A program made the translations under genes and the position numbers. Below the pieces are notes generated by a model. It was not told the DNA's origin, made no database searches, and saw only the letters and a list, made by a program, of their open reading frames with translations. This document shows positions 1 through 8,355 of a stretch of DNA of 64,000 nucleotides, piece by piece (position 1 is the stretch's first letter; every line of letters starts with the position of its first letter). Source of the stretch: PALSA-555 sp963821325 (GTDB lineage: Bacteria > Actinomycetota > Acidimicrobiia > IMCC26256 > PALSA-555); contig CAWGDC010000006.1 in NCBI GenBank assembly GCA_963821325.1, forward strand, positions 496,001-560,000, written 5' to 3'.

Positions 1-167
1 ACGACACCGACGTGCCCTTCGACCCCAACGTGCACGAAGCGGTCATGCAAGAGGGCGGCCCCGGCGGCGAGCCGGTCGTCGCCGAGCTGGTCCGCCCCGG
101 CTACCGGCTGAAGGGCAAGGTGCTGCGCCCGGCGATGGTCAAGGTCGGCCACCACACGACGGACTGA
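1..167 (+). CDS. grpE: GrpE nucleotide exchange factor, C-terminal end (partial)
   Basis: The open frame entering from the window edge (first full codon at 3, TGA at 165-167) encodes 54 residues. They match the GrpE C-terminal beta domain: FDPNVHEAVMQ near the start, then LVRPGYRLKGKVLRPAMVKV. GrpE releases ADP from DnaK and resets the DnaK-DnaJ folding cycle in the cytoplasm. The gene ends 7 bp before dnaJ, the usual actinobacterial order dnaK-grpE-dnaJ-hspR, so dnaK probably lies just outside the window. The start and the coiled-coil half are missing only because of the window edge. Confidence 0.93.
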   Translation, partial: DTDVPFDPNVHEAVMQEGGPGGEPVVAELVRPGYRLKGKVLRPAMVKVGHHTTD

Positions 168-174
168 CGCCCCG

Positions 175-1329
175 ATGGCACCCCAGCGCGATTGGTTCGA
201 GAAGGACTACTACGGCGTGCTCGGCGTCGAGCCCGGCGCCAGCGACCGTGAGGTCCAACGCGCCTACCGGCGTCTCGCCAAGGCGAATCACCCGGACGCG
301 AACGCGGGCGACGCCGCGGCCGAGGAGCGGTTCAAGGAGATCTCCGCCGCGCACGAGGTCCTCGGCGACCCCGAGAAGCGCAAGGAGTACGACCAGGTGC
401 GTGAGATGGTCGCCTCGGGTGTCGGCCCCGGCGGATTCGGCCCGGGCGCGGGTGGCGGCTTCGGGCCCGGGTTCGGCGGTGCCACGTTCCACTTCGACGA
501 TGGGGGTGGGCTCGGCGACCTGCTCGGGAACCTGTTCGGCGCGCGGCAAGGGGCCCGCCGGCGCGGCCGCGCCCCGACGGGTCCGGTGCGCGGTGCCGAC
601 CTCGACGCGGAGCTGCATCTCGACTTCGTCGACGCGGTCCACGGGGTCACGACCTCGGTCGGGGTCACCTCCGACGCGACGTGCTCGGTCTGTGGTGGCA
701 GCGGCGCGGAGCCCGGCACGTTCCCGCAGCCGTGTCCGACGTGCGGCGGCACCGGCGCGGTCGCGGTCGACCAGGGCCCGTTCTCGTTCTCCGAGGTGTG
801 CCCGACGTGCGGCGGTCGTGGCGAGACCATCGAGCATCGCTGCAAGAAGTGCCGCGGCACCGGCGTCGAGCGCCGCCGCCGCGAGGTCAAGGTGCGGATC
901 CCCGCCGGGGTCCGCGACGGGCAGCGCATCCGGGTGAAGGGTCGGGGCGCCGCTGGGCGCACTGGCGGGCCGCCCGGTGACCTCTTCGTGACCGTGCACG
1001 TCGGTCAGCACTCGCTCTTCGGCCGGCAGGGCAAGACGAACCTGACCGTCACCGTCCCCGTCACGTTCCCGGAGGCGGCGCTCGGCAGCCAGGTCAAGGT
1101 CCCGACGTTGGACGGACCCGTGACCGTCAAGGTCCCTGCCGGGACCCAGTCGGGCAAGACGGTGCGCGTCCGCGGCCGTGGCATCCAGCCGGCCACGGGC
1201 AACCCGGGCGACCTGCTCGTCACCTTCGACGTCGTCGTGCCCACGGCGTTGACCGACGAGCAGCGCGCCGCGGTCAGTGCGCTGGCCGAGCAGCTGCCGG
1301 AGAACCCCCGCGACCGGCTCGGCGTGTAG
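175..1329 (+). CDS. dnaJ: DnaJ co-chaperone (J domain plus zinc fingers)
   Basis: This is a 384-residue type I DnaJ, which delivers unfolded proteins to DnaK and stimulates its ATPase. The J domain covers about residues 10-75 with the essential HPD at 39-41. A Gly/Phe-rich linker follows (about 80-125). Four CxxCxGxG zinc motifs (CSVCGGSG, CPTCGGTG, CPTCGGRG, CKKCRGTG) lie at about 168-235, then the two C-terminal substrate-binding beta domains. Length and domain order are normal. The ATG is 7 bp after the grpE stop and hspR follows after 23 bp, so it sits inside the dnaK-type operon and is probably repressed by HspR. Confidence 0.96.
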   Translation: MAPQRDWFEKDYYGVLGVEPGASDREVQRAYRRLAKANHPDANAGDAAAEERFKEISAAHEVLGDPEKRKEYDQVREMVASGVGPGGFGPGAGGGFGPGFGGATFHFDDGGGLGDLLGNLFGARQGARRRGRAPTGPVRGADLDAELHLDFVDAVHGVTTSVGVTSDATCSVCGGSGAEPGTFPQPCPTCGGTGAVAVDQGPFSFSEVCPTCGGRGETIEHRCKKCRGTGVERRRREVKVRIPAGVRDGQRIRVKGRGAAGRTGGPPGDLFVTVHVGQHSLFGRQGKTNLTVTVPVTFPEAALGSQVKVPTLDGPVTVKVPAGTQSGKTVRVRGRGIQPATGNPGDLLVTFDVVVPTALTDEQRAAVSALAEQLPENPRDRLGV

Positions 1330-1352
1330 TGGGGTAGGGGGAGGGAGGACCG

Positions 1353-1739
1353 ATGGACGAGCGGGACCGAGCCCTGTACATCATTTCGGTCGCGGCCGAG
1401 CTGGCCGGCGTCCACGCCCAGACGCTGCGGATCTACGAGCGCAAAGGGCTGATCGAGCCTCGCCGCACCCAGGGCGGGAGCCGCCGCTACTCCGACCGCG
1501 ACATCAGCCTGCTTCGGCGCATCCAAGAGCTCACCAACGACGGCGTCAGCCTCGCCGGCGTGCGCCGGATCCTGTCCCTCGAAGCCGACCTCGAGGACGC
1601 GCGGGACCGGATCGCCGAGCTCGAGGCCGCGATCGAGCAGCTGCGCGCCGAGGCGCGCGAGCAGATCGACGCCGTCCACCGGCAGTACCGACGGTCACTG
1701 GTGCCGCTCAGCACCGCCGTCGTCCCGGCCCGCCGGTAG
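1353..1739 (+). CDS. hspR: HspR, MerR-family heat-shock repressor
   Basis: This 128-residue protein has an N-terminal MerR-type winged helix (about 8-75, with AGVHAQTLRIYERKGLI and GGSRRYSDRD) and a C-terminal coiled coil (about 78-110). HspR binds HAIR inverted repeats and represses dnaK and clpB operons, often with DnaK as co-repressor. A strong Shine-Dalgarno (GGGGGAGGGAGG) precedes the ATG. The position directly after dnaJ is the canonical one. A HAIR-like site lies 0.9 kb downstream, before clpB. The gene ends one base before the convergent DUF2510 gene. Confidence 0.93.
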   Translation: MDERDRALYIISVAAELAGVHAQTLRIYERKGLIEPRRTQGGSRRYSDRDISLLRRIQELTNDGVSLAGVRRILSLEADLEDARDRIAELEAAIEQLRAEAREQIDAVHRQYRRSLVPLSTAVVPARR

Positions 1740-1740
1740 G

Positions 1741-2604
1741 TCAGGACACGATCGACGCCACGAAGGCGCGCACGTCCGTGCTGCTCGGCGCGGCACGCGC
1801 GTCCGGCACCACGACCGTGACCGTGAGGGGCCGATCGTCGGCGGTGCGTCCGACGATCTGCTCGACCGAGATGGCCGTCGGCGGGTCCGTGAACTGCAGC
1901 AGCCACGCCGGTCCGGCCGCGAGCGTCGTGGCCGCCGAGCTGGTCAGCTCGACCCCCGGGTAGGCCACCGCCACGTCCGCGGTCGCGGTGCGGGCCAGCT
2001 CCGCGACGGGGGGCAGTGGCGCGGAGACCGTCCCGACCGTGACCGACACGGTCGAGCGCACCACGCCGTGCGCCGACGCGCCGACGACGAGCTCGACCCC
2101 CGTGCCCGGGGTGGCGTGCTCGACCCGCCACGAGGACGGGTAGGTCAACGCGAACCTGCCCCGGGTGTCGTGGTACGAGCCGACCGCGGCGAGCGACGGG
2201 CGCAGCGGGTGCGGCGCGAGCAGCGCGGCGCTGGCGGCCCCCGCGAGGAGAAGGGGAAGCGCCGCGGCGAGGAGCACCGCGTGACGTCGGCGCCGGCGGG
2301 ACGGCGCGGCCTCGACCACCGGGACCGTGACGGTGCGGGCGGCGTCGACCGGCTTGATCTCGAGGCGCGGCGCCTCGGCCACCCGTAGGGTGGCGGTGCC
2401 CCAGCGGATCGGGAAGGGGAGGTCCGCCAGCTCCGGACGCCACGCGAGGAACGGCGCACTCAGGGACGGCCCGACGACCCACGCCGTCCAGTGCGCGCCG
2501 CCCCACCAGCGCAGCCGGTGGGCGGCGGACAGCGGGTCAGGATGCCACGAGGCCCCTGGGGTTGTTGTGGCGTCGTGTGGGAAGACGGCGTGATCGTCCC
2601 ACAT
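1741..2604 (-). CDS. DUF2510 membrane-anchored protein of unknown function
   Basis: This 287-residue protein has three visible parts. The N-terminus (about 18-45) carries the DUF2510 pattern with WHPDPL, LRWWGG and HWTAWV. A transmembrane helix follows a basic stretch (about 105-130; RRRRRHAVLLAA...LLLAG). The C-terminal outside domain (about 140-287) has a FALTYPSSWRV segment like LpqN/YfcZ-type lipoprotein domains. The function is unknown; a cell-envelope role is inferred only from topology. It is divergent from clpB, so the HAIR-like repeat at 2651-2669 lies 47-65 bp before its start and could also control it. Confidence 0.7.
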   Translation of the reverse strand: MWDDHAVFPHDATTTPGASWHPDPLSAAHRLRWWGGAHWTAWVVGPSLSAPFLAWRPELADLPFPIRWGTATLRVAEAPRLEIKPVDAARTVTVPVVEAAPSRRRRRHAVLLAAALPLLLAGAASAALLAPHPLRPSLAAVGSYHDTRGRFALTYPSSWRVEHATPGTGVELVVGASAHGVVRSTVSVTVGTVSAPLPPVAELARTATADVAVAYPGVELTSSAATTLAAGPAWLLQFTDPPTAISVEQIVGRTADDRPLTVTVVVPDARAAPSSTDVRAFVASIVS

Positions 2605-2650
2605 CCCTCGAGGAACGACAACGTGGCCGGTCGCCCCAGGGAATACAAAC

Positions 2651-2669
2651 TTGATGCAGGCGTTATCAA
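2651..2669. promoter_or_regulatory. HAIR-like HspR operator upstream of clpB
   Basis: The inverted repeat TTGAT-N9-ATCAA has the arm spacing of the HAIR consensus (CTTGAGT-N7-ACTCAAG, equal to TTGAG-N9-CTCAA). It is preceded by C, giving CTTGAT. It lies 28 bp before the clpB ATG, and hspR is encoded 0.9 kb away. One symmetric position differs from the consensus (T/A in place of G/C), so affinity is uncertain. Confidence 0.72.
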
Positions 2670-2696
2670 CTTTGAAAGATGGGGAGGTAGCCCAGG

Positions 2697-5270
2697 ATGC
2701 CCTTGGACCCGAAGAAGTTCACCCGCAAGACCGGTGAGGCGCTGCAGAGCGCGCAGTCGCTCGCTCAGGCGCGCAACCACTCGCAGGTCGAGCCCGAGCA
2801 CCTCCTCGCGGCCCTCCTCGGCCAACCCGAGGGCGTGGTGCTGCCCGTGCTCGAGCGCGTCGGGGTCGCTCCCAAGACACTGATCACCCAGGTCGACGAG
2901 GCGCTGGCTCGCCGACCGCAGGTCTACGGCGGTGCCCAGCAGGCCCAGCTGGCTCCCGACGCCTTCCGGGTCCTCGAGGCCGCGGACACGGCCCGCCAGG
3001 ACCTCGGTGACGACTACCTCTCCACCGAGCACATCCTGCTCGCCATGAGCGAGGTCGTCGGCGGTGTCGGCGACCTGCTGCGCTCGGACGGCGTCACGAA
3101 GGACGCCGTCCTCGACGCGCTGAAGGCCGTGCGCGGCTCCCACCGGGTCACCAGCGAGAACCCCGAGGACCAGTACCAGGCGCTCGAGCGGTACGGGCGC
3201 GACCTGACCGAGGAGGCCCGCCGCGGCCGTCTCGACCCCGTCATCGGCCGCGACGAGGAGATCCGCCGCGTGATCCAGGTGCTGTCACGGCGCACGAAGA
3301 ACAACCCGGTGCTGATCGGCGAACCGGGGGTCGGCAAGACCGCGATCGCCGAAGGCCTCGCCCGACGGATCGTCGAGGGCGACGTCCCGGAGAGCCTCCG
3401 CGACAAGCGCCTCATCGCGCTCGACATCGGCGCGATGGTCGCCGGCGCCAAGTACCGCGGCGAGTTCGAGGACCGCCTGAAGGCCGTCCTCAAGGAGATC
3501 ACCGACAGCAACGGCGAGGTCGTCACGTTCGTCGACGAGCTGCACACCATCGTCGGCGCGGGTGGTGCCGAGGGGGCGGTCGACGCCAGCAACATGATCA
3601 AGCCGATGCTGGCGCGCGGCGAACTGCGCATGATCGGCGCCACCACCCTCGACGAGTACCGCAAGTACATCGAGAAGGACGCCGCGCTCGAGCGGCGGTT
3701 CCAGCAGGTCTTCGTCGGCGAGCCCTCGGTCGAGGACACCATCGCCATCCTGCGCGGCCTGAAGGAGCGCTACGAGGTCCACCACGGCGTCCGGATCCAA
3801 GACGCCGCGCTCGTCGCCGCCGCCGTCCTCTCCTCCCGTTACATCACCGGCCGCCAGCTCCCCGACAAGGCGATCGACCTGGTCGACGAGGCGGCGTCCC
3901 GGCTGCGGATCGAGATCGACTCGATGCCCTTCGAGATCGACGTGGTCGAGCGTCGCATCCGGCAGCTCGAGATCGAGAAGGCCGCGCTGGCCAAGGAGAC
4001 CGACGACTCGTCCCGCACTCGCCTGGACGCGATCGACGCCGAGCTCGCCGAGCTCGCCGAGGAACGTGACGCGATGGTCGCCCACTGGCAGAACGAGAAG
4101 GACGCCATCGGCGAGATCCGCGAGCTGAAGGAGCGGCTCGAGGCCGCCCGCACCGACGCCGAGAAGGCCGAGCGGGAAGGCAACCTCGAGCAGGCCGCGT
4201 CGCTGCGCTACGGCACCATGCGCGACCTCGACCACGAGATCGCCGCGAAGACCGAGCGGCTCAACGAGCTGCAGCGCGACGAGCAGATGCTGAAGGAAGA
4301 GGTCGACGAGGAGGACGTCGCCGAGATCGTCTCGAAGTGGACGGGCATCCCCGTCAGCCGGCTCATGGAAGGTGAGATGGCGAAGCTGGTGCGCCTCGAG
4401 GAGGTGCTCCACGACCGCGTCGTCGGCCAGGACGAAGCGGTCGCCGCGGTCGCGAACGCCATCCGCCGGTCCCGTGCCGGCCTCTCGGACCCCAACCGCC
4501 CGATCGGGTCGTTCCTGTTCCTCGGGCCGACCGGCGTCGGCAAGACCGAGCTCGCCCGCACGCTGGCCGATTTCCTCTTCGACGACGAGCGGGCCATGGT
4601 CCGCATCGACATGTCCGAGTACCAGGAGAAGCACAGCGTGTCGCGCCTGGTCGGCGCACCCCCCGGGTACGTCGGCTACGACGAGGGCGGGCAGCTCACC
4701 GAGGCGATCCGGCGTCGCCCGTACGCCGTCGTCCTGCTCGACGAGATCGAGAAGGCCCACCCGGACGTCTTCAACGTGCTGCTGCAGCTGCTCGACGACG
4801 GCCGCCTCACCGACGGCCAGGGCCGCACCGTCGACTTCACGAACGTGGCGCTCATCATGACGAGCAACCTCGGCGGCGGCGCCGACGAGGCGGTCGTGAT
4901 GCAGGCCGTCCGGAGCCACTTCAAGCCGGAGTTCCTCAACCGGATCGACGAGATCGTCATGTTCCATCGTCTCGACGAGCGCCACATCGAGCAGATCGTC
5001 GGCCTCCAGGTCGAGCGGCTCCAGGAGCGCCTGGCCGAGCGGGACCTCGGCCTCGAGCTCACCCCCGAGGCGCTGGCCCGCATCGCCCAGCTCGGCTACG
5101 ACCCTGACTTCGGTGCCCGACCGCTGAAGCGGGTCCTCCAACGGGAGGTGGCCGACCCGATCGCGCTCTCACTGCTGCGGGGCGACTACCACGAGGGTGA
5201 CGTCGTCGTCGTCGACGCCACCAGCGACGGGCAGCTGGTCTTCAGCCGACGAGCCCCCGTCTCCGCCTGA
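2697..5270 (+). CDS. clpB: ClpB disaggregase (AAA+ chaperone)
   Basis: This 857-residue Hsp100 protein pulls polypeptides out of aggregates together with DnaK-DnaJ-GrpE. The N domain covers about 1-145. AAA1 has Walker A GEPGVGKT near 208. The coiled-coil middle domain (about 400-525) is present, which distinguishes ClpB from ClpA/ClpC. AAA2 has Walker A GPTGVGKT near 611, and a small C-terminal domain follows. Length is normal. The start is fixed by GGGGAGG at 2681-2687 before the ATG. The HAIR-like site just upstream predicts HspR control. A long antisense frame over this gene is a codon-bias shadow. Confidence 0.97.
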   Translation: MPLDPKKFTRKTGEALQSAQSLAQARNHSQVEPEHLLAALLGQPEGVVLPVLERVGVAPKTLITQVDEALARRPQVYGGAQQAQLAPDAFRVLEAADTARQDLGDDYLSTEHILLAMSEVVGGVGDLLRSDGVTKDAVLDALKAVRGSHRVTSENPEDQYQALERYGRDLTEEARRGRLDPVIGRDEEIRRVIQVLSRRTKNNPVLIGEPGVGKTAIAEGLARRIVEGDVPESLRDKRLIALDIGAMVAGAKYRGEFEDRLKAVLKEITDSNGEVVTFVDELHTIVGAGGAEGAVDASNMIKPMLARGELRMIGATTLDEYRKYIEKDAALERRFQQVFVGEPSVEDTIAILRGLKERYEVHHGVRIQDAALVAAAVLSSRYITGRQLPDKAIDLVDEAASRLRIEIDSMPFEIDVVERRIRQLEIEKAALAKETDDSSRTRLDAIDAELAELAEERDAMVAHWQNEKDAIGEIRELKERLEAARTDAEKAEREGNLEQAASLRYGTMRDLDHEIAAKTERLNELQRDEQMLKEEVDEEDVAEIVSKWTGIPVSRLMEGEMAKLVRLEEVLHDRVVGQDEAVAAVANAIRRSRAGLSDPNRPIGSFLFLGPTGVGKTELARTLADFLFDDERAMVRIDMSEYQEKHSVSRLVGAPPGYVGYDEGGQLTEAIRRRPYAVVLLDEIEKAHPDVFNVLLQLLDDGRLTDGQGRTVDFTNVALIMTSNLGGGADEAVVMQAVRSHFKPEFLNRIDEIVMFHRLDERHIEQIVGLQVERLQERLAERDLGLELTPEALARIAQLGYDPDFGARPLKRVLQREVADPIALSLLRGDYHEGDVVVVDATSDGQLVFSRRAPVSA

Positions 5271-5442
5271 GGTCGTCGCCGGCCAGCGGGTCGGCGCCCC
5301 ACCGAGGGTCGTCACACGGTGACGCATCGGCGGGCGCCGGGCTCGCCGATTTCGGCGTCGGCGACCCGCACGCGGTCGACTACCATGCCCGCAACGTGGC
5401 TGCTAACGCGCAGACGTGTGCCGATCGCCGCCGGAGGCCGAC

Positions 5443-6735
5443 GTGCCCGGCACGGTGATCGTCGGCACCCAATGGGGTGACGAGGGCAAGGGTCGCTTCA
5501 CCGACTACCTCGCCAAAGAGAGCACGCTCGTCGTCCGCTACCAGGGCGGCCACAACGCGGGCCACACCCTCGTCGTCGACGGCGAGGTGTTCGCCCTCCA
5601 GCTCGTCCCGAGCGGAGTCCTCTACGACCACGTCACCCCGGTGATCGGCAACGGCGTCGTCGTCGACCCGGGCGTGCTCGTCGACGAGCTCGACATGCTC
5701 GAGCACAAGGGCGTCGACACCAGCCGGGTCCGCCTGTCCGGCAACGCCCACCTGATCATGCCGTACCACCAGGAGCTCGACCGGGTGAACGAGCGGTTCC
5801 TCGGCAAGAACCGGCTCGGGACCACCAAACGGGGGATCGGCCCGGCGTACGCCGACAAGGCGCTGCGCGTCGGACTGCGGGTCCAGGACCTCCTCGACCC
5901 GAAGATCTTCCGGGAGAAGCTCGACCTGGCACTGCGCGAGAAGAACGGCGTGCTGACGAAGGTGTACAACCGGCTGCCGCTCGACGCCGACGAGATCTGC
6001 CACCGCTACCTCGGTCTCGTGCCGCGCCTCGAGCCCCACATCGCCGACACCGTGCACCTGGTGCACGCCGCGCTCGAGGTCGGCCAGAGCGTCCTCTTCG
6101 AGGGGGCCCAGGCCACCTACCTCGACCTCGACCACGGCACCTACCCGTTCGTCACGTCGTCGAACCCGGTGGCGGGCGGCGCGTGCACCGGCGCCGGCGT
6201 CGGCCCTCGGGACATCTCCCGCGTCGTCGGCGTCGCGAAGGCCTATGTGACCCGGGTCGGCAGCGGCCCGTTCCCGACCGAGTTGCTCGACGACGACCCC
6301 GTGGGCAACCGCCTGGTCGAGCGCGGCGCCGAGTTCGGGACCAACACCGGCCGCCGCCGCCGCCCCGGCTGGCTCGACACGGTGATGCTGCGCCACGCCG
6401 TGGCGCTCAACAGCTGCACCGAGCTCGCGGTCACGAAGCTCGACGTGCTGTCCGGCTTCGACGAGCTGAAGGTCTGCGTCGCCTACGAAGGTGACGACGG
6501 GCAGCGCTACGACCATGTCCCGTACCACCAGTCCGTGCTGCACAAGGTGCGGCCCATCTACCAGACGCTGCCCGGCTGGCGGGCCGACATCGACGAGGTG
6601 CACCGCATCGGCGACCTCCCACCGGAGGCGCGGCGGTTCCTGCAGGTCATCGAGACCGCAGCGGGCGTGCCGGTGACGTTCGTCTCGGTCGGCCCGGGCC
6701 GCGAGCAGACCGTCGTCTTGCCTCGCGCCGCGTGA
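5443..6735 (+). CDS. purA: Adenylosuccinate synthetase
   Basis: PurA joins IMP and aspartate with GTP to give adenylosuccinate, the first step from IMP to AMP. The protein is 430 residues, normal for the family, and opens with GTVIVGTQWGDEGKG, the GTP-binding phosphate loop. GGHNAGHT and the C-terminal GTP-binding part are also present. I chose GTG 5443 because GGAGG at 5433-5437 sits 5 nt before it; an in-frame GTG at 5416 lacks this. A TACCAT hexamer at 5381-5386 is a possible -10 box. The stop overlaps the purD start (GTGA), so the two genes are translationally coupled. Confidence 0.96.
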   Translation: MPGTVIVGTQWGDEGKGRFTDYLAKESTLVVRYQGGHNAGHTLVVDGEVFALQLVPSGVLYDHVTPVIGNGVVVDPGVLVDELDMLEHKGVDTSRVRLSGNAHLIMPYHQELDRVNERFLGKNRLGTTKRGIGPAYADKALRVGLRVQDLLDPKIFREKLDLALREKNGVLTKVYNRLPLDADEICHRYLGLVPRLEPHIADTVHLVHAALEVGQSVLFEGAQATYLDLDHGTYPFVTSSNPVAGGACTGAGVGPRDISRVVGVAKAYVTRVGSGPFPTELLDDDPVGNRLVERGAEFGTNTGRRRRPGWLDTVMLRHAVALNSCTELAVTKLDVLSGFDELKVCVAYEGDDGQRYDHVPYHQSVLHKVRPIYQTLPGWRADIDEVHRIGDLPPEARRFLQVIETAAGVPVTFVSVGPGREQTVVLPRAA

Positions 6736-8012
6736 CCCGGCGCGCCCTCGTCGTCGGGAGCGGGGGCCGGGAGCACGCCCTCGCCTGGGCGTTGCGGCGC
6801 AGCCCGTCGATCGACGAGGTCGTCGTCGCCCCCGGCAATCCTGGCGTCGAGACGGTCGCCGAGCGGGTCGACGTCGCCGCGAACGACCCACGCGCCGTCG
6901 CCACCCTGGCCGCCCACCTCGAGGCCGACCTCGTCGTGGTCGGCCCCGAGGAGCCGCTCGTCGCCGGCGTCGCCGACGCGGTGGCCGACGCGGGACGCCT
7001 CGTGTTCGGGCCGAGCGCGGCCGCGGCGCGCCTCGAGGGGTCGAAGGGCTGGATGAAGGAGCTGCTGGCCGGCGCCGGGGTGCCGACCGCCGAGCACGCC
7101 ACCTTCCGCGCCGACCAGGAGCAGGAGGCCCTCGCCTTCCTCGGCACCCTCGACGGCCTCTACGTCGTGAAGACCGACGGCCTCGCGGCGGGCAAGGGCG
7201 TGGTCGTGACCGAATCCCGCGGCGACGCCGGCGACGCGGTGCGCCGCTACCTCAGCGGCGACGCGTTCGGCGACGCGGGACGCACGGTCGTGATCGAGGA
7301 AGGCCTCCGCGGGCCCGAGCTGTCGCTGCTCGTCGTGTGCAACGGCGACCCGGATGGCGCGGTGCCGCTCGCGCCCGCCCAGGACTTCAAGCGCATCGGG
7401 GACGGCGACACCGGCCCGAACACCGGTGGGATGGGCGCCTACTCACCCGTCCTGGTCGCCGGGCCCGAGCTCGTCGAGCAGGTCATGGCGGTCGCGGTGC
7501 GACCGACCCTGCACGCCCTCGCGGCCCGGGGCGCGCCCTATCGCGGGGTGCTCTACGCCGGGCTGATGCTCACCGCCGACGGGCCGAAGGTGATCGAGTA
7601 CAACGTGCGCTTCGGCGACCCGGAGTGCCAGGTCGTCGTGCCCCGGCTCACCTCCGACCTCGGCGAGCTGTGCACCGCGGCGGCGCGCGGCGCCGCGCTG
7701 CCCCCGGTGACCTTCGACGATGACGCGTGCGTGACGGTCGTGCTCGCCAGCGGCGGCTACCCGTCCACACCAGCGACCGGCGAGCGCATCACCGGGCTCG
7801 ATGCCGTCGCCGACCAACCCGATGTCGTCGTGTTCCACGCCGCGACGGCCCGCGCCTCGGACGGGGCGCTCGTCACCGCAGGCGGGCGGGTCCTCGACGT
7901 GACGGCGTGGGGCGCCACCGTCGCGGCCGCCCGCCGACGCGCCTACGAGGCGGCCGCGGCGATCACGTGGCCCGGGATGCAGTACCGGCGAGACATCGCG
8001 GCGGCGGCGTGA
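6732..8012 (+). CDS. purD: Phosphoribosylamine-glycine ligase (GARS)
   Basis: PurD ligates glycine to phosphoribosylamine with ATP, the second step of IMP synthesis. The 426-residue ATP-grasp protein begins with the N-domain motif LVVGSGGREHALAW. It contains VKTDGLAAGKGV of the ATP-grasp fold and the family signature RFGDPECQ near residue 295. Length is typical. Its GTG overlaps the purA stop. The gene ends a few bases before a convergent small zinc-finger gene. Confidence 0.96.
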   Translation: MTRRALVVGSGGREHALAWALRRSPSIDEVVVAPGNPGVETVAERVDVAANDPRAVATLAAHLEADLVVVGPEEPLVAGVADAVADAGRLVFGPSAAAARLEGSKGWMKELLAGAGVPTAEHATFRADQEQEALAFLGTLDGLYVVKTDGLAAGKGVVVTESRGDAGDAVRRYLSGDAFGDAGRTVVIEEGLRGPELSLLVVCNGDPDGAVPLAPAQDFKRIGDGDTGPNTGGMGAYSPVLVAGPELVEQVMAVAVRPTLHALAARGAPYRGVLYAGLMLTADGPKVIEYNVRFGDPECQVVVPRLTSDLGELCTAAARGAALPPVTFDDDACVTVVLASGGYPSTPATGERITGLDAVADQPDVVVFHAATARASDGALVTAGGRVLDVTAWGATVAAARRRAYEAAAAITWPGMQYRRDIAAAA

Positions 8013-8020
8013 CCCGCGCG

Positions 8021-8251
8021 CTACCAGCTGCTCGGCGCGCGGGGGTTGGAGCGACGGGCGCCACGTGTCCGAACGCCCGCGGCGATGAGCGCGCACTCGA
8101 TGCACCGAGTCGGCTGACGCCTGCGGACGGGCGGGACGAGGCACTCGCCGCAGAACGGCTCGCCGCACTCGTCGCAGCGGCCGACGGCGCGCTCGTTCCA
8201 GTGCTTCGCGCAGGCCCCCAGGCCGAGGGTCGCGTGCTCCCTGCCGTTCAC
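8021..8251 (-). CDS. Small B-box-like zinc-binding protein
   Basis: This is a 76-residue protein. The GTG at 8251 has a strong GGAGGGG site 6 nt upstream; an in-frame GTG at 8299 is less likely. Cys/His pairs CAKH, CDEC, CGEC and CIEC form a compact zinc-binding domain resembling a B-box (CxxH, then CxxCxxPFCxxC, then CxxC). The tail is basic. Such domains often sit at the N-terminus of membrane proteins in actinobacteria, but here no membrane segment is visible. The gene is convergent with purD and divergent from purB. Its function is unknown. Confidence 0.6.
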   Translation of the reverse strand: MNGREHATLGLGACAKHWNERAVGRCDECGEPFCGECLVPPVRRRQPTRCIECALIAAGVRTRGARRSNPRAPSSW

Positions 8252-8355
8252 GGGCGCCCCTCCCGGTGGCTCAACCCTCTCCCAGCTGGCGCCGGTCACG
8301 AACGCGCTCGTGTGTCCGACCGGCCCGTACAGTGTCGACCAGGAGGAAGCCCGCC

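Noticed and set aside
3285..5141. Long open frame (618 codons) antisense to clpB
   Set aside because: It mirrors the codon-position GC bias of clpB, has no ribosome site, and its protein is rich in Asp, Val and Leu with no domain. Shadow of clpB.
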